From positions 1-36,929 of IMG/VR virus record IMGVR_UViG_3300042522_001307: 36,929 bases of DNA; one strand, given 5' to 3'. How positions within the stretch are numbered: position 1 is the stretch's first letter; each line of letters begins with the position of its first letter. This DNA comes from a virus. The notes under the pieces were generated by a model. The model was not told where the DNA came from. It searched no databases and saw nothing but the letters and a program-made list of their open reading frames with translations. A program made the position numbers and the translations under genes. Shown piece by piece: positions 1-7,384 of this stretch.

Positions 1-29
1 GTTTTCCAAACCCAGACTTGGAGATTGCT

Positions 30-548
30 ATGAAGAGCATTACGGGCATTTTCTTTGGCGGCATTCTTTTGCTCTCATCAATTGGACTTAATTTAGTCCA
101 GTACAATGCACAGAATAAGAGCAATTTCTTGACTGAGATTGAAGGCAAAAGAAGCAGAATCTTGCAAGACCAAGTCACAGAATTGATGTACAACTTGCAA
201 GAAAAAACGATGCAAGCAGAACTTGCTAAAAATGAAGGCTTCAATGAAGGCGTTAACAATGTAATCAAAAACGCTGACCCTAATGCCAACCAATGGTCTC
301 AAACATGGCATAATGGATATTACCGTGGTTTAGAGCAAACTGCTGTTACAAAGGATCTTGAGTATGAAAAAGGCTATGACCTCGGCTTCAACCAAGGCCA
401 AAGAGAAAACATGAAGGCCATTACCACAATTTTGAAAAGCGGTAACGATATTCAAACCGCTATGCAAAAGTTTGCTGATGATTTAATTAGCAAAGATGCT
501 GGTAAAGTTGCTGAAACCGAAAAGGCAAGCTTGAAGAAGAACAAGTGA
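30..548 (+). CDS. Small single-pass membrane protein, unknown function
   Basis: I do not recognise a family. Residues 1-22 form one hydrophobic segment (GIFFGGILLLSSIGLNLV) preceded by a lysine, as in an N-in signal anchor, so the rest is probably periplasmic. The body is charged and helical (about residues 30-65, coiled-coil-like), then carries three aromatic/glycine motifs: GFNEG, GYYRG and GYDLGFNQG. The C-terminus is lysine-rich (KKNK). An in-frame TTG lies at position 18, but the ATG at 30 has a GGAG six bases upstream and is the better start, giving 172 residues. The next gene follows 8 nt after the stop and has the same architecture, so the two are probably co-transcribed and may act together at the inner membrane. 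An i-spanin-like lysis role is possible from topology alone, but no spanin signature is seen. Confidence 0.7.
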   Translation: MKSITGIFFGGILLLSSIGLNLVQYNAQNKSNFLTEIEGKRSRILQDQVTELMYNLQEKTMQAELAKNEGFNEGVNNVIKNADPNANQWSQTWHNGYYRGLEQTAVTKDLEYEKGYDLGFNQGQRENMKAITTILKSGNDIQTAMQKFADDLISKDAGKVAETEKASLKKNK

Positions 549-556
549 GGCAACTG

Positions 557-1072
557 ATGAAAAACATTTACGCACCTGCTTCAATGATTTTTTCTTGGTT
601 TATACTGGGTGCAGCAACCCTTTATTTTTATCAAGAAAGAAATCATTATCGTGATACTGCAGAGCAACTAGCAGTTATCACTACAAAACAAATTTTCGAT
701 GATAAGAAAAATGCGTATGGCGCAGAAGATCTTATCAACGCACGAATGCAGGGTAAACACGATGGCAAAATTGAAGCCATGTTAATGGTGGAAAATTTGC
801 CTGTCAGTTTTACTGCTGAACAAGTTGAGAAAATAATTGGCATTGCCGAAAAGCAGCCCTACAACCAACAAGAAGAAAATTCAAACTTCTTGGGCCTACT
901 TTGTAGAGCAGCTTATCATAAAGGTGTTTCAGTTGGCGATGAAAACGCTAAACAAGAAAAAGAAGATGAATATGCTAATGGCTATCATGCTGCTATTGAG
1001 CAGTATGCATGTCCAGAAACTGGGAAAATACAAATCCCCCAGTCAGTCTTAGAACAATCTAAAAAGAAGTGA
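557..1072 (+). CDS. Second small single-pass membrane protein, unknown function
   Basis: Unrecognised family. The N-terminus (MKNIYAPASMIFSWFILGAA) is a short basic stretch plus one membrane span, followed by a helical, charged, probably periplasmic domain of about 145 residues. Glycine motifs resemble those of the preceding protein (MQGKHDG, YHKGVSVG, YANGYHAA), and the tail is again lysine-rich (KKK). Two cysteines (LLCRAA and YACPE) could form a disulfide if the domain is exported. A GTG at 545 is in frame, but the ATG at 557 has GTGAGG seven bases upstream, so I take 557 as the start (171 residues). The two proteins may be distant paralogues. There is no lipobox, so it is not an o-spanin. 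Confidence 0.7.
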   Translation: MKNIYAPASMIFSWFILGAATLYFYQERNHYRDTAEQLAVITTKQIFDDKKNAYGAEDLINARMQGKHDGKIEAMLMVENLPVSFTAEQVEKIIGIAEKQPYNQQEENSNFLGLLCRAAYHKGVSVGDENAKQEKEDEYANGYHAAIEQYACPETGKIQIPQSVLEQSKKK

Positions 1073-1078
1073 AATTTT

Positions 1079-1378
1079 TTAGATTAGGAAAAGGTCGTCT
1101 TTGTCTATGGCAAAGACGCCTTTTTTCGTTTTAACTATTGCACTTTCACCGTTGACTTCTTTGATAATACCACCGTTTTTGAGAAAATATTTGGCGATAT
1201 CTAACACCGAATTTTCTCCCATCTTGAGGCAGTCAATTCGCTCTACCAAAGTTTTTAATTTCAACTTAGTGTTTACAAAAGCACCTTCTGACAAGGAATC
1301 TTGTTCTTCTTTGTCATCTATCCACTTCTTAAATTCCGCCATAAAGTTAGGCGAAAAGAATGATTTGTTTTTCTTCAT
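1079..1378 (-). CDS. Hypothetical protein, last gene of the minus-strand operon
   Basis: A 99-residue protein that I cannot assign. It starts with a basic Lys-rich stretch (MKKNKSFF), has an acidic stretch near residues 20-30 (DDKEEQDSLSEG), a helical middle part, and a C-terminal segment that looks like a small beta structure (GGIIKEV, SAIVKTKKGVFAI, DDLFLI), roughly like a KOW/SH3-type barrel. Its ATG overlaps the stop of the upstream gene in an ATGA arrangement (4 nt), which indicates translational coupling. The final codons coincide with the convergent terminator hairpin. There is no membrane segment and no signal peptide. Confidence 0.6.
   Translation of the reverse strand: MKKNKSFFSPNFMAEFKKWIDDKEEQDSLSEGAFVNTKLKLKTLVERIDCLKMGENSVLDIAKYFLKNGGIIKEVNGESAIVKTKKGVFAIDKDDLFLI
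1089..1126 (+). terminator. Rho-independent terminator between convergent operons
   Basis: CGTCTTTG (1096-1103) and CAAAGACG (1111-1118) form a perfect 8-bp stem with a 7-nt loop. The stem extends through AAAAGG/CCTTTT with one bulged T at 1095, and six T residues follow at 1121-1126. This is a good terminator for the plus-strand gene pair. Only 6 nt separate the two convergent stop codons, so the hairpin sits inside the last codons of the minus-strand gene. Read on the minus strand, the stem is followed by TTTTCC, so it could also end the long structural operon, more weakly. Confidence 0.8.
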
Positions 1379-2274
1379 AATAACTTTTCAAAAAATTCAT
1401 TTTCTGATATGTATTTAGAAAATTTGAAACTATTTTTCAAACCAGTATGCCAAATATTTGAATATTTATTTCCAAATTTATACCAAAATAGGTTGCCATC
1501 AACAATTTCATCAGCTGTTCTTTGCACTTCATACTGATGAATGCCATTTTCTATTTCTATAGTTCCGGGTCTATGCTCCTTGTATGCAACACTGCAAAAA
1601 CCAAGAAATATGTCGCCACCACCACACTGGTGCGCCAAATTAATGGCAGCACATATTGGATTCCTATAGTCATCAATGTGCGTAGAACTGTCTTTTGAAA
1701 TTAAACTTTCATAGTAATCATCTGCCACACTGTCATATAAATAAACTATGTTTTTATAGTTTCTTATAAAATTATGATATGACTTTCTGTTGCCTATCAG
1801 TTTGGGAAACCTTGAAATAGGAAGTGCTGTCAAACTAGCCTTGCTTGGATTGTTAAATACAAAATATTCTGGAAAAACAAATGATTGCCAAAATCTGGCT
1901 GCTTGATTCACTACAATTACACAAACATCGCTAGCAACTCTTTCCAACATCTTGTGATTTTCAAATCCAAGTCCATCTGATACAATAAGCCATTTTCTAA
2001 ATTTAGAAAAAAGACTAGTATCTAATATTCCCAATCTTAAGTTCGTATTTTTTATTTCATTGTCTATTAAATCTCTGACATCTACATCATGATAAAAATT
2101 ATTGACATCTTGAGGCTTAACACTTGCACTGACATAATTTCTAATCCAATAATTGCCTATTTTAAGATATTCATTTGTATTTTTATGTTTTTTAAATATT
2201 ACTTTGACTTCTTCATCGTTGTAAGCTTTCACTATCTGTTCGATTACTGAAACCTTTTCAATCGATCTATTCAT
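1375..2274 (-). CDS. MptE/DUF115-like Rossmann-fold protein (putative)
   Basis: About 299 residues from the ATG at 2274. A start at 2301 would add nine residues but overlap the upstream gene by 35 nt instead of 8, and GAGGGA lies upstream of 2274. The middle resembles the MptE-like (DUF115) fold seen in some sialyltransferase-like and flagellin-modification proteins: a strand plus glycine turn (WLIVSDGLGFE), a second strand (CVIVVNQAARFW), EYFVFNN at the place where the family has PD-x-x-x-x-xD, and NPICAAINLAHQCGGGDIFL followed by GFCSVAY, matching the family's helix and strand with a small-residue turn before the xLxY end. The usual GxGPSL and GxDL motifs are only partly kept, so activity is uncertain. 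It lies directly downstream of the giant appendage genes, which fits a sugar-transfer or modification role, but that is inference from fold and position. Confidence 0.5.
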   Translation of the reverse strand: MNRSIEKVSVIEQIVKAYNDEEVKVIFKKHKNTNEYLKIGNYWIRNYVSASVKPQDVNNFYHDVDVRDLIDNEIKNTNLRLGILDTSLFSKFRKWLIVSDGLGFENHKMLERVASDVCVIVVNQAARFWQSFVFPEYFVFNNPSKASLTALPISRFPKLIGNRKSYHNFIRNYKNIVYLYDSVADDYYESLISKDSSTHIDDYRNPICAAINLAHQCGGGDIFLGFCSVAYKEHRPGTIEIENGIHQYEVQRTADEIVDGNLFWYKFGNKYSNIWHTGLKNSFKFSKYISENEFFEKLL

Positions 2275-5200
2275 TTTTTGACTTTCCCTCAAGTAAATCA
2301 TCTAAGTCCACACGAATAATCGAGTCTGTTGGAACTATTTTTAATTTGTTATTTTCTTGTATAAGGTCATCTGCCATAGTTATAGGATCTTTTGCAACAC
2401 TCAAACTTTGTGTAGTTGGAGTTTTTTCAGATATACTTGTCAAAGTCTGTGAATTAGGTTTTTGGCTTTCAGCATTTATTGATTGAGCGACTGGAGCGTT
2501 TGCGCTTGACATTGTTTTTACAGATGTAATACCAGCTGGTACATATTGACTGCACTCTTGACAACAAATGACTTCTGGGTGCCCTTCAATAATGCCAGTA
2601 TGAGAGCATAGGCCAAACTTGTCACACTTTCTAATGGCACAGCTTCCACAACCTTGTTTAATCATTTTGAGCGGCTCTTTGCCAGCAAATTGACATAGTT
2701 TAACTTTGTCTTTTTTAATTGCAGATAATTTTGATATTAGGGTTTCTTGTGTCGTTAAAACATCACTAGTGCTCGGTGTTATGCTTGGCGGCGGAGTCGG
2801 AACAGGTGTATGTTCAACATATGGAGTTGGAGATGCTGACCATAAAAATTTACTTTCTTGTAGCAAATTTTGAGCATTAGGATTTGAATTGACTGCATCG
2901 TCTATATAAAAACTGTTCCAATCATCTAGGCCGTCTGGAACAAATGAAGTTGTTATGCCGGGCAAACAAGGATTGGAGTAAGTATCTCCGGCGTTTGCTG
3001 GAAAACATGCGACTGTGCCGGGGGGATTACACCCACATCCAGCAGCACAAGGTTTTGTCTGTGACCAAGTACCATCACCGTTGCAAGTCCATTGGCATTG
3101 TTTAGGCCAAGGATCGGTTGTTGAACACCTGTCAGCGGGAGGATTGTTTGCACATGGTACCGTTAAAGAATTTCCTTGAAAATTTGCTGGCAAATAACAG
3201 CCGCCGCATTCTGGCGAAGTGCATCTGTTGCTATTTGGGTAAGGCAAAACATAATAGCTTTTACCATTCCATGCAATATCACAACCTTGACAAACAGTAC
3301 AATCCCTTTCTATATACCAACCGTCTACCGTTGGATCACCAGTTGGAGCTGCCGGACAAGAGCAACCATTAGTGGGAGTGCATGTGTTGGTTCCAAAACC
3401 AACTGGTTGGTAGCTGCCATTTTGTACATTTCCTGTAACTATACATCCTGTACTAAAATATATTTGTGTAGGGGGTAATTTTGCAAATGAAGCGGCTAAA
3501 TCGCTGACCGTTGGACAACTACAGGTATCGGTGCCTGTGGCAACACACTGACCGCTTGTAAGTTCCCAATTACCAGTATTTGGATTTTTGTTATAGTAAC
3601 AAGAACCTAAACAGCCTTTGCCAACCCATTTGAATACACATTTACCACAACCCTCTGAAGGAACACATGAGCCGGGCAAAACTTGCCCTTGTGTATTATA
3701 ACTGCAAGGTGCTGTTGGTGGTTTACATGTACATGAATTTGGTGGACACCCTAGTCCACAAAAATTTGCATTTTGAGAACTTAATCTCCAAATATAGCCG
3801 GGCTGAAAATTGTCAACTACTGCAGTGCATACCCAAGAACATCCCAAGCCAGCTGAACAACTACAAGGAGGAGAAGTCGCCTTGGGAACACAAGGCACTT
3901 TCTTATATTGTAAAGGCCAGTAACCGTAACCAGAATAGCTTGCCGTGCTTGAACATTGACATGAACTAAGACAGTTGTTTCCAACATAGTTCCAAGTGCC
4001 TTCTAGAGCTTTTTGAGATGAATTATAGTAATAACAAGGGGTTGTGATTTGCTTTCCGTTAGATGGATTGCTAGGTAATATTCCACCAGATTTAGCATCT
4101 TCTACTGTAACACAGTTGCATGTAGAAGAGCCGCAGTTTGCGGCCAATGTCCATTGTGCCAAATCAGAATAATATGTATAAACGCAAGTTCCACTACCGC
4201 AGGTAGGAGCATTGAATTGAAAAGTGCAATCACCGCAACCAGATGTAGGACTTGGTGTGGGCGTTGGGTTAATACATTGATTGACTAAGAATGACTCGCC
4301 CGGTTGTTGGCCAGCAGGAGGTGGTGTAGGCGTAGGAGGACACTGACAGTTAGCATCTGGGTTGCAGAAGTCATAATTATACCATGCACCTCCATAACAA
4401 CTGAGATTGAATGTTTCACCATCATTTGGAGAATCAGGTAACAGACCCGCATCTTTAGCAGCCTGTGCTGACAAACAATTCATATTATCACAACCACAGA
4501 AACTCGCAGGGTCTAAGCGCCATCCAAAAGTACCTGTATATTCATAAATGCATGTTTGGTCAGTAGGGTCAGGATCGCATGGATTATTTAAATCTGTAAT
4601 ATATTCATCTATACAAGTTCCACATTCGGGTTCACAGCTTTTTGATATTATTTGAGACGTACTTGTTATAGCTTGTAGTGTAGGTGCAGGAGGGCACTCA
4701 CAGCCATAATTGCAATTGCCCAGCGAAGTTTCTCGATAGCACTTGGTATGCCTTGTTATGTTATTTTGAGAGCTTCTTGGCAATACACCTTTGGCTACTA
4801 ATATGGACGGATCTGGACAGATACATCCGCTGTCACTTTCACAATATGAATCATCAGGAGCATATGACCACACCCCTGTTCCGGGGGTATAAAAATATGT
4901 GCAAAAACCTCCGCTACATTGTGTTAAATTATTGTTTGTCCAAACAAATTTTTGACAATTGGTATTAATAGTTGCATTATTTAAGCCATCTGCTGGAAGT
5001 TTCCCATAAGAAACCATCCATCGTGCTTCCGGACAACCACAATTTTCACCTGCTGTGGTGCATGATTGACATTCTGCACACCTGTCCCAGCTACTAGTAT
5101 TAAAATTCCAATAGTAAGTGCAAACACCACTACCACAGTCTTCTATAGATGGCATGAAATTACATGAACCACAATTGGGAAGCGGAGTAGGGGCAGGAGT

Positions 5201-7375
5201 AGGTTTGGGGGTTTTGCTAGGCTTAGGAGTAACTGGTATAGGCCTGCCCGGATCAACAGGAATTACAATACCTCCTCCACCACCAGAACCACCCCCGCCG
5301 CCACCGCCTTCACCGGGCCATGGGTCGCCACCCGGGCCGAATGGAACACTCACCTGTGGTGTTGGGTTAGGTGTTGGCAAAGGTGTAGCAGTATTTTTTG
5401 GTGTAGCAGTAGGTGCGTTTGTGAGTCTTGGAGTTGGCGCTGGAGTTTTTGATGGTCTAGGTGTGGCACCACAAGGTGACGGAGTTGGAGTTGGGAAATC
5501 ACAAGGCCCTTCGCCATTGCTGTTTACTCTGACACACGCTGAACTTACATAAGCTAAATTTGTAAATGATGAATCGCTAGGTCCAACGCCAATGTATACA
5601 TTCCATGAACCTTTTACCAAAGGTTGATCGGTAAATGCAGATAAGTTATTGCCGTAACCGTTAAATCCAGAAGGTGCAGGCGCTGGTGAAGATAAAGTAA
5701 CTAAGCCGCCTGCACTTGCTGATGTTGTGTTATTGTTGGCATTAGGTGCATAGTTTCCAGTTTTCAAAGGAACACTAAAATCGTATATGTTATTTGCACC
5801 ACCATCTTCAAAAGTTAAAGTCACAGGTTGATTCATTATGAATTGGGGAGTAGATATGTTTCCTGCCGTATTACCGCCCATAATCAAACATGTGTTGCCG
5901 TTAGGATCTACCACCAATACTTTTACTAAATCATATCTGGAATAAGGAGTAGATGCTCCAAAAGTCTGTACAAAGAAATCATGAAGGACAACAGAAACCT
6001 TAGCAATTTTTTGATTTGCACCAGCACAAACGTTACATCCTTGATCTGTTATGCCTCCAGCTGTATTTGGCGCTCCTGATTGTATAGAACCGGTGCAATT
6101 TGTGCAGTAATCGCTAGTTAAAGAGATGGCTATATCTGCGTTGCTAATGCTTATGACACTAGGAATGTTGCTGTTTACCCGAATCACTGTGGGTGAGATA
6201 TTTATGATACTGGGAGCAATCAAGCTAATGCTCATATTTGATGGCGCAATAATGCTTATAATGCTTGGCAAATCGGAATTTATATCAATTATACTGGGCA
6301 AATCATCTATAACGGTAATAGTAGTTGGTATGTTGTCTATTATGTTAATTACAGATGGAATAACTACAGAACTTGTTATGACTATGTTGCTAGGAATTAC
6401 CGGAACATCTTCGAATGTAATTACACTGGGTATTCCATAGTCGCTGACAAAAGATATAGTAGAAGGAACTATAATTGGTCCAAATGGTCCTATGTCCAAA
6501 CATGGGAAAACTATGGGTGGGAAAATTATATTTTCTTGTACTGGATTCACTACGTCTAAGTCAAAACTTGGGAAATCTGGCAACACTGGCACTATGACTG
6601 GGAATGAAAAGCCAACCAAATTATTTTGTTGTAAATCATTTAAGTCCACTCTTTGTGCACTTGTTTGCAAAGTCTCACAAGAGGTAGCATTAACAGTTGC
6701 TACTGGGTCAATTCTTTTGTTTGGAGGATAAAAGTGTGTTCCAGTAGTGGCTTGAGTTTCAGTGGAACCATCGCCGAAATCTATGACAAATCCACTATAC
6801 TGGTCAGTTCCAATAATATTTAAGACATAAGATATTTCTGTTCCCTGTATGGGGCTTTCGCTGGTTACAGTATAATAGAACTCCATCTGAGGACATCCCG
6901 CATCATCGGTGTATGCAGGCAAATTATTGATGTAGGATAATTTCCAATAAATAGATTGCTTATCGGTTGTGTCATTTGTGCCTATAAAAGTTTCTGTATT
7001 AACCAAGGCTCTTGCTAAGTTATTATGATGTTCTGCAATGACGTAGCCTCTTACTGAGGTACCTGCATTATAATTTACCGCTGGCGTTCCATTGGTTCTT
7101 CTTATGCAATTATTGAAGCTTACAACGGCTCCTGCAGTAGGACCACTCAGTCTAGTGACTGAAGAATAATAAATTAATTCGCCTTCGATAGTAACATAGC
7201 CGCTATCGGCCCATATTTGAAATTTACCAGCTTCTGTTGGCACTACATTTATTGTTGTTTCCCAAGAATTCAAAGTCGCAGACAAAACTGTTTCAGAGGT
7301 ATCGAATACCTTGAATAATGTTGTGTCAGTATCCAAATTACTAGGATAGGACGATATAGGTAATATTGTGCCCAA
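2267..7375 (-). CDS. Giant cysteine-rich tail appendage protein, copy B
   Basis: A 1702-residue modular protein. Order: N-terminal docking module (about 1-135, ending in AEHHNNLARALVNTETFIG); PKD-like domain (about 170-240, VIDFGDGSTE); decapeptide repeats of type IPSxIxIxxD (about 300-418); jelly-roll resembling the proprotein-convertase P domain (about 457-618); Pro/Thr-rich linker with a poly-Gly tract (about 620-745); cysteine-rich modules (about 734-1475, near 80 Cys); second Pro/Thr linker; C-terminal eight-Cys cluster (about 1555-1612) and a conserved tail (VPTDSII). Translation starts at TTG, since no ATG lies nearby and the reading frame matches the paralogue from that codon. The domains suggest a surface-exposed, host-binding virion component. 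No signal peptide or enzyme motif is seen. It is a tandem paralogue of the upstream gene, 9 nt away. The role is inferred from architecture and position. Confidence 0.8.
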   Translation of the reverse strand: MGTILPISSYPSNLDTDTTLFKVFDTSETVLSATLNSWETTINVVPTEAGKFQIWADSGYVTIEGELIYYSSVTRLSGPTAGAVVSFNNCIRRTNGTPAVNYNAGTSVRGYVIAEHHNNLARALVNTETFIGTNDTTDKQSIYWKLSYINNLPAYTDDAGCPQMEFYYTVTSESPIQGTEISYVLNIIGTDQYSGFVIDFGDGSTETQATTGTHFYPPNKRIDPVATVNATSCETLQTSAQRVDLNDLQQNNLVGFSFPVIVPVLPDFPSFDLDVVNPVQENIIFPPIVFPCLDIGPFGPIIVPSTISFVSDYGIPSVITFEDVPVIPSNIVITSSVVIPSVINIIDNIPTTITVIDDLPSIIDINSDLPSIISIIAPSNMSISLIAPSIINISPTVIRVNSNIPSVISISNADIAISLTSDYCTNCTGSIQSGAPNTAGGITDQGCNVCAGANQKIAKVSVVLHDFFVQTFGASTPYSRYDLVKVLVVDPNGNTCLIMGGNTAGNISTPQFIMNQPVTLTFEDGGANNIYDFSVPLKTGNYAPNANNNTTSASAGGLVTLSSPAPAPSGFNGYGNNLSAFTDQPLVKGSWNVYIGVGPSDSSFTNLAYVSSACVRVNSNGEGPCDFPTPTPSPCGATPRPSKTPAPTPRLTNAPTATPKNTATPLPTPNPTPQVSVPFGPGGDPWPGEGGGGGGGSGGGGGIVIPVDPGRPIPVTPKPSKTPKPTPAPTPLPNCGSCNFMPSIEDCGSGVCTYYWNFNTSSWDRCAECQSCTTAGENCGCPEARWMVSYGKLPADGLNNATINTNCQKFVWTNNNLTQCSGGFCTYFYTPGTGVWSYAPDDSYCESDSGCICPDPSILVAKGVLPRSSQNNITRHTKCYRETSLGNCNYGCECPPAPTLQAITSTSQIISKSCEPECGTCIDEYITDLNNPCDPDPTDQTCIYEYTGTFGWRLDPASFCGCDNMNCLSAQAAKDAGLLPDSPNDGETFNLSCYGGAWYNYDFCNPDANCQCPPTPTPPPAGQQPGESFLVNQCINPTPTPSPTSGCGDCTFQFNAPTCGSGTCVYTYYSDLAQWTLAANCGSSTCNCVTVEDAKSGGILPSNPSNGKQITTPCYYYNSSQKALEGTWNYVGNNCLSSCQCSSTASYSGYGYWPLQYKKVPCVPKATSPPCSCSAGLGCSWVCTAVVDNFQPGYIWRLSSQNANFCGLGCPPNSCTCKPPTAPCSYNTQGQVLPGSCVPSEGCGKCVFKWVGKGCLGSCYYNKNPNTGNWELTSGQCVATGTDTCSCPTVSDLAASFAKLPPTQIYFSTGCIVTGNVQNGSYQPVGFGTNTCTPTNGCSCPAAPTGDPTVDGWYIERDCTVCQGCDIAWNGKSYYVLPYPNSNRCTSPECGGCYLPANFQGNSLTVPCANNPPADRCSTTDPWPKQCQWTCNGDGTWSQTKPCAAGCGCNPPGTVACFPANAGDTYSNPCLPGITTSFVPDGLDDWNSFYIDDAVNSNPNAQNLLQESKFLWSASPTPYVEHTPVPTPPPSITPSTSDVLTTQETLISKLSAIKKDKVKLCQFAGKEPLKMIKQGCGSCAIRKCDKFGLCSHTGIIEGHPEVICCQECSQYVPAGITSVKTMSSANAPVAQSINAESQKPNSQTLTSISEKTPTTQSLSVAKDPITMADDLIQENNKLKIVPTDSIIRVDLDDLLEGKSKNE
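3920..5470. repeat. Long direct repeat, downstream copy (partner 9080-10633)
   Basis: The two giant paralogous genes are nearly collinear here with an offset of 5160 bases. Example: the 60 bases from 4381 are identical to the 60 bases from 9541, and those from 5162 match those from 10322. Identity is highest over the first cysteine modules and the Pro/Thr linker. It drops sharply below about 3900 (downstream cysteine modules) and in parts of the N-terminal half. Short indels in the Gly/Pro linker shift the offset to 5163 near 5460. Confidence 0.85.
5271..5309. repeat. Poly-glycine coding tract (CCN repeats on plus strand)
   Basis: A near-uninterrupted run of CCT/CCA/CCC/CCG triplets on the plus strand encodes GGGGGG-S-GGGGG in the minus-strand appendage gene. 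It lies between two Pro/Thr-rich linkers, so it is probably a flexible hinge. The paralogue has the same tract at 10431-10463 with a different length, consistent with slippage. Confidence 0.8.
6130..6465. repeat. Array coding for IPSxIxIxxD decapeptide repeats (copy B)
   Basis: The minus strand encodes successive units IPSVITFEDV, IPSVINIIDN, IPTTITVIDD, LPSIIDINSD and LPSIISIIAP, with less regular units on either side. The central units have a strict 30-base period. The pattern [IL]-P-[ST]-x-I-x-I-x-x-[DN] suggests a stacked beta structure or stalk. I do not recognise a named family. Confidence 0.75.
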
Positions 7376-7384
7376 AGTTACTTT

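Noticed and set aside
5118-5552. Plus-strand open frame with Gly/Pro-rich product, with a similar one at 10278-10481
   Set aside because: Both are antisense to the Pro/Thr and poly-Gly linkers of the giant paralogues. They resemble each other only because the real genes are paralogous.
6126-6465. 30-base periodic repeat that could be taken for a CRISPR array
   Set aside because: The units are contiguous, vary mainly at codon-compatible positions and encode a decapeptide repeat in frame. There are no constant repeats separated by unique spacers.
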